Assembly: GCA_016844545.1 (NCBI GenBank)
Contig: JAENJC010000013.1
Coordinates: forward strand, 1-12,332
Length of the DNA stretch: 12,332 bases
Direction of reading: 5' to 3'
From: Deltaproteobacteria bacterium
GTDB taxonomy: Bacteria; Desulfobacterota; JAENJC01
Under the pieces are notes generated by a model that saw only the letters and a program-made list of their open reading frames with translations, had not been told where the DNA came from and ran no database searches. Positions 6,665 through 12,332 of the stretch are shown here, in pieces; positions within the stretch are counted from its first letter, which is position 1; each line of letters opens with the position of its first letter. The position numbers and the translations under genes were made by a program.

Positions 6665-7321
6665 GGGGAAATATTCTGGGTCAGGTTTGGTAGCGGTTTT
6701 AGATCCCTGCCGCATCTTAAACCTCTTCAGCCTGAATACCTCTTCCCTCTCCCGCTCTTCCAGGCTTCTCTCTATATTCCTTATCCTTTTTCTGAGGGAT
6801 GGTATCAGCAGTTCTTCGAGGGCGTTTACCCTCCTGGTAGTGGTATATATCTCCTCACCGATCCTCTTGAGTCTTGATTCCCTGGCTGCTGTTGCGAGGA
6901 TTGCTTCAAGCACTCTTTCAAAACTCCTGGCCGTCTCGTTTACCAGGAACTCTTCACCAACAGGAGACGGCCCTCTGGCCTCTATGGAGCGGACCATGGG
7001 CTTCTCCTCGATTTCGGGGACATTCACTCCCCAGACGTTCTTTATGTAAATCTCCAGGGAGATATCCCTCTTGCAGGCAAGGGCCGCTGATGACAGGGCA
7101 TCTTTCCCTGTTGTGCCAAGGGCAAGAAACAGCGTGTTGGCGGCCTGTTCGGTCTCGGTGGTGAGGTTGGATCTGGTGTCTACCACGTCCTTCATCAGCC
7201 TGAAGAAGTCCCGCATCAGGGCCTCCCTCTTGCTCTTCATCAGCTGCACCCCTCCCAAAGCCACGCCGTGCCGGGCCTTGAGGTTCAGGAGCTCTATCCG
7301 GGTCTGCCCACCCTGTTCCAC
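6653..7321 (-). CDS. atpD: A/V-type ATP synthase subunit D (central rotor stalk)
   Basis: 222 residues. With F it forms the rotating shaft inside the A3B3 head. The N-terminal TRIELLNLKARHGVAL segment (about residues 7-22) and the C-terminal IYTTTRRVNALEELLIPSLR segment (about 158-177) match the conserved antiparallel coiled-coil ends of the family. The middle (about 60-130) is the short globular part, and a basic tail ends in FPLGR. The start codon is GTG at 7321, supported by a GGGGAG ribosome binding site about eight bases upstream and by the normal family N-terminus. A 71-bp spacer with a strong inverted repeat separates it from atpB, unlike the overlaps elsewhere in the operon. Last gene of the block; its stop overlaps the opposing 20-codon ORF. 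Confidence 0.95.
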   Translation of the reverse strand: MEQGGQTRIELLNLKARHGVALGGVQLMKSKREALMRDFFRLMKDVVDTRSNLTTETEQAANTLFLALGTTGKDALSSAALACKRDISLEIYIKNVWGVNVPEIEEKPMVRSIEARGPSPVGEEFLVNETARSFERVLEAILATAARESRLKRIGEEIYTTTRRVNALEELLIPSLRKRIRNIERSLEEREREEVFRLKRFKMRQGSKTATKPDPEYFPLGR

Positions 7322-7350
7322 CTATTGCTCTCCCCTGTGTTGAGAAGTTA

Positions 7351-7386
7351 AGAAGTTGAGAGGATGAGAAAAATCTCTCAACTTCT
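7351..7386 (-). repeat. Perfect 12-bp inverted repeat between atpB and atpD
   Basis: AGAAGTTGAGAG (7351-7362) and CTCTCAACTTCT (7375-7386) are exact complements around a 12-base A-rich loop. The same spacer also contains short direct repeats of the arm motif (GAAGTTAA/GAAGTTGA on the plus strand) and of TCTAATC, so it is internally repetitive. In the transcript this would form a stable hairpin just after the atpB stop. No T run follows on the minus strand, so termination is not indicated. Confidence 0.75.
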
Positions 7387-7392
7387 AATCCT

Positions 7393-8790
7393 CTAATCTC
7401 CTCTTGAGTAATGTCCTGTTATGAACTCTTCCTTTATCCTGGTAAACTCTGTCTTTGGTATCATGGATAGGAGCTTCCAGCCTATGTCAAGGGTCCGGGA
7501 TATGGAGCGGTCCTCTCCCTCCTGTGACACGAACCTCTTTTCGAACTCATCAGCGAACCTGAGGTATTTTTTATCAAGTCCGCTCAGGCCTTCTTCCCCT
7601 ATGATGGCTATCAGCTTCCTTGCATCCCTCCCGCGGGCGTAAAAGGCGTATAGCTGATCTGCCACCCCTCGATGGTCTTCCCTCGTCTTGCCCGAACCGA
7701 TACCCAGGTTCATCAATCTTGAAAGGCATGGGAGGACATCAATGGGTGGATATATTCCCTTCCTGTGCATCTGCCTGTTCAGGACGACCTGTCCCTCGGT
7801 TATATACCCGCTGAGGTCGGGGACGGGATGGGTTATGTCATCTTCCGGCATGGTCAGTATCGGGATGAGGGTGATGGAACCTTTCTTCCCTTTTATCCTG
7901 CCGGCCCTCTCGTATATGGTGGCAAGGTCAGTATACATATATCCCGGATATCCTCTTCTTCCGGGTATCTCCTCTCTCGCGCTACCGATCTCCCTGAGGG
8001 CGTCAGCGTAGTTGGTCATGTCTGTCAAGATGACGAGGACATGGTGACCCTTCTCAAAAGCCAGGTATTCAGCCATAGTAAGAGATATTCTTGGAGTGAA
8101 CAGCCTCTCGATGGTCGGGTCGTCGGCCAGGTTAATGAACGTCGTTGTCCTCCCTATTGCCCCGCTCTCTTCAAACCCCTTCCTGAAGAACATGGCTTCC
8201 CTTGCCGTTATCCCCATTGCGCCGAAGACGATGGAGAATCTTCCTTCCCCTTCGTCACCGGTTGAGCCCGGGGCTTGGGCCTGGGTCAGTATCTGGAGGG
8301 CAAGTTCGTTGGCCGGGAGTCCGGAGCCGGAAAAGATCGGAAGCTTCTGCCCCCTGACCAGGGTGTTGAGGCCGTCAATGGCAGATATCCCGGTCTGTAT
8401 GAAATGTGAAGGCTTTTCCCTTGCTACCGGGTTTATCGGGAGACCGTTTATGTCGAGCCTCATCTCCGGGATGACAGGCGGGAGCCCGTCTATAGGTTCT
8501 CCGATGCCGTTGAATGTCCTCCCCAGCATGTCCATGGAAAGGCCAGTCTTTGCTACCTCTCCGCTCAAATATACGCTGGAGTCTTCGGCGTCTATCCCTG
8601 CGGTTCCTTCCAGCACCTGGATGACCGCCGTTCCCTCCATAAGCTGGAGGACCTGGCCTTTCTTTATCTCTCCGCTCCTGAGGCGGACATCGGCCATCTC
8701 TCCAACGCGACCGCCCCGGACCCTTTCAAGGAAGAGGAGGGGGCCGGATATCCGGCTGATGGTCCTGTATTCACTGGTCACGAGTTTCAT
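7393..8790 (-). CDS. atpB: A/V-type ATP synthase subunit B (non-catalytic nucleotide-binding head subunit)
   Basis: 465 residues from the ATG at 8790, the normal length for this subunit. Three B copies alternate with three A copies in the head. In place of a Walker A motif it has the degenerate SGSGLPANELA (residues 154-164) typical of B, followed by FSIVFGAMGITAREAMFF and LVILTDMTNYADALREI (about 252-268). The segment LPCLSRLMNLGIG (353-365) carries Arg358, the interface arginine region; most relatives I recall have Ser where Cys355 stands. The open frame reaches 8835, but the start at 8790 overlaps the atpA stop as ATGA, has an AGAGGT ribosome binding site, and gives the family N-terminus (YRTISRISGPLLF). 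Confidence 0.97.
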   Translation of the reverse strand: MKLVTSEYRTISRISGPLLFLERVRGGRVGEMADVRLRSGEIKKGQVLQLMEGTAVIQVLEGTAGIDAEDSSVYLSGEVAKTGLSMDMLGRTFNGIGEPIDGLPPVIPEMRLDINGLPINPVAREKPSHFIQTGISAIDGLNTLVRGQKLPIFSGSGLPANELALQILTQAQAPGSTGDEGEGRFSIVFGAMGITAREAMFFRKGFEESGAIGRTTTFINLADDPTIERLFTPRISLTMAEYLAFEKGHHVLVILTDMTNYADALREIGSAREEIPGRRGYPGYMYTDLATIYERAGRIKGKKGSITLIPILTMPEDDITHPVPDLSGYITEGQVVLNRQMHRKGIYPPIDVLPCLSRLMNLGIGSGKTREDHRGVADQLYAFYARGRDARKLIAIIGEEGLSGLDKKYLRFADEFEKRFVSQEGEDRSISRTLDIGWKLLSMIPKTEFTRIKEEFITGHYSRGD

Positions 8791-10529
8791 AAACAAAACC
8801 TCTTTTTCAGACTCTCTATGTATCCCAGAGCCCATTCTGAAAAACCTTCCACGGGCATTTCAGACATCCTGAAGAGGCTGGCCTTTTCCGGGCATGACAG
8901 GACACTGTCCAGAGATAAGCCGTCTTTCAGGGCATTAAGACCGACAGTATAAAATGACAGGATACACTTGAGCATCCGGAACTGCTTATCAATGGGGCAG
9001 AAGGCGTCTGTGGCGCTGAAGACGTTCTGCCTCAGAAAGACCTCCCGCAGAATCCCCCCTGTCTCAAGGGTGAGCCTGTCGGAATCCTGGAGGGCCTCTA
9101 TCCCTACCAACTGGGCAATCTCCTTAAGCTCACCCTCTTTCTGGAGGACTGCCACGGCCTCATTTTTGAGGGAGGGCAGTTCCTCCGAGACCTCCCTGGC
9201 AAACCAGCCCTTCAGACCTTCGTAATAGAGGCTAAATGATATGTTCCAGTCTACGGCTGGGAAGTGTCTTCTGTAGGCCAGGTCTGTGTTAAGGGCCCAA
9301 AGAGCGCCGGATACCCTGAGGGAAGCCTGGGTCACAGGCTCAGACAAATCCCCTGCCGGAGGGGAAACGGCGCTGATAATGGTCACGGAACCAGTTCTCT
9401 CAGGACTTCCCTGGCACGTAAACCTCCCGCCTCTTTCGTAAAATGCGGCCAGCCTTGCCCCCAGGTATGAAGGATAACCCTCCTCGCTCGGCATCTCCTC
9501 AAGCCTGGAGGATATCTCCCTCAAAGCCTCGGCCCAGCGGGATATGGAATCTACCATAAGGGCCACTCCATAACCCATGTCCCTGTAATATTCTGCAATG
9601 GTTATCCCTGTGAAGATGGAGGCCTCTCTGGCCGCCACCGGCATGTTGGATGTGTTGACTACAAGAGCTGTGCGGCATATGAGGGGTTGGCCTGTAAAAG
9701 GGTCGAGGAGCTTTGGGAAGTCGGTAAGCACCTCCGTCATCTCGTTCCCCCTCTCTCCGCACCCGATGTATACGATGATGTCTGCCTTCGAGAACTTGGC
9801 CAGGCTCTGCTCCACCACGGTCTTTCCTGTCCCGAATCCGCCCGGGACAATGGCCATCCCTCCCACTGCCACAGGGAAGAGTGTGTCAAACACCCTTTGC
9901 CCGGTCACGAACAGGGTATCGGGGTTCAATCTTCCGTTCACCGGCCGTGGCCTCCTTACGGGCCACTCCTGACACATGGAGATAGATCGGCCTCCGTCCA
10001 GGAGCGTCACAGGCTCATCTATCGTATAACTCCCTTCTTTTATCTCTTCGATAGTCCCGGTAATCCCCGGAGGGACCATGATCCTGTGGACGATCCTCTC
10101 TGTTTCCTGCACCTCTCCGATGATGTCACCGGAACTCACGGTATCGCCCTTCTTTAACTTCGGGACAAAGTCCCACTTCTTTGAGCTGTCCAGTGCCCTT
10201 CTCTTGATCCCCCGGCTGATAAAATTGCCCGATGCGGCCTTCAAGGCCTCCAGGGGACGCTGGATACCGTCAAATATCCCTGAAAGGAGTCCGGGCCCAA
10301 GCTCGGCCATCAGAGGTTTCCCGAAGGAGATGACCTCTTCATCCAGACCAAGCCCGGTGGTATCTTCATATACCTGCATGGTGGCCCTGTCTCCATGGAT
10401 TCGTATGACTTCACCCAATAATCCGTCATTTCCCACCAGGGCGGTTGTGTGCATCCCTGCACCGACCATCCCTTTGGCAATCACCGTGGAACCCGATATC
10501 TCGCAGATCTTTCCCTTTATCTCATACAT
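8787..10529 (-). CDS. atpA: A/V-type ATP synthase subunit A (catalytic head subunit)
   Basis: 580 residues, full length. It has an N-terminal beta-barrel (about 1-70) and the A-specific 'non-homologous' insert (about 110-190) that distinguishes it from F-type beta. Walker A is GGFGTGKT (230-237) with Lys236, the catalytic glutamate motif is CGERGNE (Glu259), and Walker B is VALMVDS (Asp327). These show an active ATP-hydrolysing or -synthesising subunit. The P-loop differs slightly from the GPFGSGKT common in archaeal and Thermus enzymes. The ATG at 10529 has a modest AGGTG ribosome binding site about seven bases before it and is separated from atpF by 32 bp; the stop overlaps atpB by four bases. 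Ion specificity (H+ or Na+) would be set by the K and I subunits, which lie outside the window. Confidence 0.97.
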   Translation of the reverse strand: MYEIKGKICEISGSTVIAKGMVGAGMHTTALVGNDGLLGEVIRIHGDRATMQVYEDTTGLGLDEEVISFGKPLMAELGPGLLSGIFDGIQRPLEALKAASGNFISRGIKRRALDSSKKWDFVPKLKKGDTVSSGDIIGEVQETERIVHRIMVPPGITGTIEEIKEGSYTIDEPVTLLDGGRSISMCQEWPVRRPRPVNGRLNPDTLFVTGQRVFDTLFPVAVGGMAIVPGGFGTGKTVVEQSLAKFSKADIIVYIGCGERGNEMTEVLTDFPKLLDPFTGQPLICRTALVVNTSNMPVAAREASIFTGITIAEYYRDMGYGVALMVDSISRWAEALREISSRLEEMPSEEGYPSYLGARLAAFYERGGRFTCQGSPERTGSVTIISAVSPPAGDLSEPVTQASLRVSGALWALNTDLAYRRHFPAVDWNISFSLYYEGLKGWFAREVSEELPSLKNEAVAVLQKEGELKEIAQLVGIEALQDSDRLTLETGGILREVFLRQNVFSATDAFCPIDKQFRMLKCILSFYTVGLNALKDGLSLDSVLSCPEKASLFRMSEMPVEGFSEWALGYIESLKKRFCL

Positions 10530-10561
10530 TCAATGACACCTGATCATGCTTCTAACCCTCT

Positions 10562-10891
10562 TCATCTCTTAATCTTCACCTCATAACCTATGGCCTTCCT
10601 GATGATCCTGGCGATATAGGACTCGGCAGTCTCCGCCCCATACCATCCCTTTGGCGTATTTATAGGCACAACCACGGGTATTCCCTCCCTGGCGATCTTT
10701 TTCATCAAATCCTCCGGGACGCTCTTTAACATAACTTCTTCCACCGCCAGGAGGCCATAATCCTTCTTCTTGAAGATCACCTCCAATGAGGATGTTATTG
10801 CTTCATCCTCCTTGAACTCCAAGACATCCGCCCCGGAAAGCCTGTATCCAGTAGCCACCTCAGGGTATGTCATTATCAGGATTCTATACAT
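10562..10891 (-). CDS. atpF: A/V-type ATP synthase subunit F (rotor stalk, regulatory)
   Basis: 109 residues, the usual size. Subunit F is a small Rossmann-like protein that binds D in the central stalk. The N-terminal YRILIMTYPEVATGYRLSG (residues 2-20) matches the family's first strand and the conserved 'TGxRLxG' turn. The segment DYGLLAVEEVML (about 44-55) is the third strand and helix, and PVVVPINTPKG (about 72-82) the next. The C-terminal helix (about 87-109) is the part that contacts D. The ATG at 10891 overlaps the end of atpC by eight bases, implying coupled translation. Confidence 0.93.
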   Translation of the reverse strand: MYRILIMTYPEVATGYRLSGADVLEFKEDEAITSSLEVIFKKKDYGLLAVEEVMLKSVPEDLMKKIAREGIPVVVPINTPKGWYGAETAESYIARIIRKAIGYEVKIKR

Positions 10892-11933
10892 AAATCACAT
10901 GCTTCCTCATCTCATACTCCGGCACCATGTATGCCGCCCCGAAGGCAATGGCCCTCAGGTTCCGCATTTCTCTTATCTTCTCGTGGACAAAATAGACAGG
11001 GAGGGCAATCCCAAGGGGCTCGATAACCGCAGCTCTCCATAAATTATTCATAGCCAGGCCCTCCAGTCTCCCAGGGAGCAGATGCCCCTCTTCAGGGTCT
11101 ATCGATGATACGGTCTCTCTCCATTTAAAATCGCTCAGGTTCTCAGCCAGGCCCTTCAGAAGACCTGCCATCTTTTTTACATTAACAAGGCTCTTAAAGG
11201 CCTCTTCGGAAAGCCGCAGCCCGCCCTTAATAAAATAGAGATCTGCCGCTAATGTCTTCTCACCAGCTAGTTTCATAAGGGTCGCTATGTTTGTCAGGTC
11301 GATCCTGTCCCGTATTAACGCCCTGATAACCAGTGCATCGGTCCCTTTCCCCACGATTGCATTCAGGCCGTGGTTATACAGGAAGCGATCAAGGGCCAGC
11401 TCCACAGGCATCAAGTCTTTGTCCTTCATGTATTGTTCCAGATTGTCCCTGATGGGCCCTGCGTAGGGGCTTCCCCATGTCTCAAGGAACTCTGCGATAC
11501 TCCTTGCCTCCCTGGCCTGGCTGAGCTCCATAAGGGCGCCCTCGTCCAGGGCGCCTCCGGGGAGCAGGAGGTTGAATATCTCTTCCGGCTGCACTCCTTT
11601 GTCTGCACCCCTCAGGAGCGTTTTCAGGTTATAGACGTCCCAGTATAAGAGGACCGCCGTGAAATAGCCTTCGGACTTTTGCGGGATGTTCTTCCATAGT
11701 CCCTCAAGAGACTTTTGCAGACCGGTCTTCAACCCCTTTTCTATGATTTCTGCCTCCGGCTGCTTCCCAAGGACAGACCTGGCTGCCTCTATATAAGCGG
11801 CATAGGGAGTCGCCCTCAATTTATCAGAGAGATCGGCAATAGCCGGCGTTGCCAACAGGAGCTCGTAGTCGGCCTTTTTCAGCAGTCTGGACCTCCATCC
11901 CCTTACCCTGGCGTTCAGGTATTCGAATTCCAT
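10884..11933 (-). CDS. atpC: A/V-type ATP synthase subunit C (V-ATPase d homologue)
   Basis: 349 residues, in the normal range for this funnel-shaped, all-helical subunit, which seats the D/F shaft on the membrane rotor ring. Recognisable segments are YLNARVRGWRSRLLK at the N-terminus (about 5-19), the helical repeat with WDVYNLKTLLRG (about 98-109), and the internal duplicate RDRIDLTNIATLMKL in the second half (about 208-222); the repeated 'D-x-x-N-[IL]' motif is a hallmark of the family. The ATG at 11933 overlaps the last 19 bases of atpE in another frame, and the AGAAGG upstream serves as ribosome binding site. The stop overlaps atpF by eight bases. Confidence 0.93.
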   Translation of the reverse strand: MEFEYLNARVRGWRSRLLKKADYELLLATPAIADLSDKLRATPYAAYIEAARSVLGKQPEAEIIEKGLKTGLQKSLEGLWKNIPQKSEGYFTAVLLYWDVYNLKTLLRGADKGVQPEEIFNLLLPGGALDEGALMELSQAREARSIAEFLETWGSPYAGPIRDNLEQYMKDKDLMPVELALDRFLYNHGLNAIVGKGTDALVIRALIRDRIDLTNIATLMKLAGEKTLAADLYFIKGGLRLSEEAFKSLVNVKKMAGLLKGLAENLSDFKWRETVSSIDPEEGHLLPGRLEGLAMNNLWRAAVIEPLGIALPVYFVHEKIREMRNLRAIAFGAAYMVPEYEMRKHVIYV

Positions 11934-12332
11934 AAGACCCTTCTTATTTCAACATTCAATTCAGGCATTGCTTTGGAAAGCCTCGTTATAGCCGTATTTG
12001 TTATCTTTACCCTGCCATCCTCGCTTGTCACCATCACTCCACTGTCCATGTTTACAGGTCTGACATCCCTGTCTTTCAGGATATCCATCTTGCGGAATAT
12101 CGGAAGGTCTCTTTCAGGGACGAAGACGACGGTCTTAACTTCACCAATGCTGTCCAGGGCCTCCGTGAAGAGCTTCCTGAGGATTTCTGGATAGTCATCC
12201 CTTAGAGGAAGCCTTTTAAACTCATCCTCAACCTTTTCCCTGACCCTGGCAATGGCGTCATTCCTTGCAGCGGAAATAATGCCATTCGAATATGCCCTGG
12301 TGTCATTGGTTGCCTTTGCGATCTCAGCGGAC
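11915..12332 (-). CDS. atpE: A/V-type ATP synthase subunit E (peripheral stalk), 5' end outside window
   Basis: 138 C-terminal residues are visible, read from the second base of the right edge to TGA at 11917-11915. The visible part starts with an Ala/Arg/Asn-rich helix (about residues 1-38), then a globular domain with YPEILRKLFTEAL (about 47-59), TVVFVPERDL (about 67-76) and the strand GVMVTSEDGRVKITNTAITR (about 98-117). These fit the C-terminal E domain that caps the head as part of the stator. The order E then C is the standard A/V operon arrangement and supports the call. The C-terminal tail after EIRRV runs through the atpC start region, giving a 19-base overlap. Confidence 0.85.
   Translation of the reverse strand, partial: SAEIAKATNDTRAYSNGIISAARNDAIARVREKVEDEFKRLPLRDDYPEILRKLFTEALDSIGEVKTVVFVPERDLPIFRKMDILKDRDVRPVNMDSGVMVTSEDGRVKITNTAITRLSKAMPELNVEIRRVLWNSNT

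Noticed and set aside
7351..7386. atpB-atpD inverted repeat as an intrinsic terminator
   Set aside because: No T run follows the hairpin on the transcribed strand, and atpD, an essential subunit, lies just downstream.
8791..8835. Upstream start for atpB at 8835
   Set aside because: The extra residues are the atpA C-terminus read out of frame; the ATGA overlap at 8787-8790 gives the proper family N-terminus.
8096..8872. 258-residue plus-strand open frame over atpB and the end of atpA
   Set aside because: Antisense shadow of two highly conserved ATP synthase genes; its Ser/Pro-rich composition is a by-product of the codons on the other strand.

Overview
The window carries two gene blocks, both read on the minus strand, with no 300-base stretch free of genes. 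Frequent ATA and AGG codons, a porin with a signal peptide, a Tat-exported molybdoenzyme and a bacterial A/V-type ATP synthase suggest an anaerobically respiring Gram-negative bacterium. A Nitrospirota- or Desulfobacterota-like lineage would fit, but this is inferred from style and gene content, not from a marker gene.

Right-hand block (about 12332 down to 6653): the 3' part of an A/V-type (vacuolar/archaeal-type) ATP synthase operon in the usual order E-C-F-A-B-D. The E gene is cut by the window edge. The genes are tightly packed: E/C overlap by 19 nt, C/F by 8 nt and A/B by 4 nt. The A and B subunits form the catalytic head, D and F the central rotor stalk, C the socket that joins the rotor to the membrane ring, and E part of the peripheral stalk. 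The membrane subunits (I and K) would be expected beyond the right edge. The only sizeable gap inside the block lies between atpB and atpD and holds a perfect 12-bp inverted repeat.

Middle control region (about 6432-6664): a promoter reading left into the porin operon; an opposing near-consensus promoter reading right; a perfect 10-bp palindrome overlapping the end of that promoter and its ribosome binding site; and a 20-codon ORF whose end overlaps the end of atpD.

Left-hand block (6431 down to 1): porin, four-cluster iron-sulfur subunit, NrfD/PsrC-type membrane subunit, Tat-exported molybdopterin catalytic subunit, secreted rhodanese, and a TorD-type chaperone cut by the left edge. The B-C-A subunits make a complete membrane-anchored complex iron-sulfur molybdoenzyme. 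Quinol would be oxidised at the NrfD subunit, electrons would pass through the iron-sulfur subunit, and an oxyanion or sulfur compound would be reduced outside the cytoplasmic membrane. The rhodanese points toward sulfur chemistry (polysulfide, thiosulfate or tetrathionate); selenate or arsenate cannot be excluded. The porin would admit the substrate and the TorD-like protein would mature the catalytic subunit.

The most unusual feature is in the catalytic subunit: the N-terminal [4Fe-4S] motif has aspartate where the third cysteine is expected. The pairing with a secreted rhodanese, the structured spacers in both operons, and the palindrome-promoter-miniORF arrangement are the other points worth attention.
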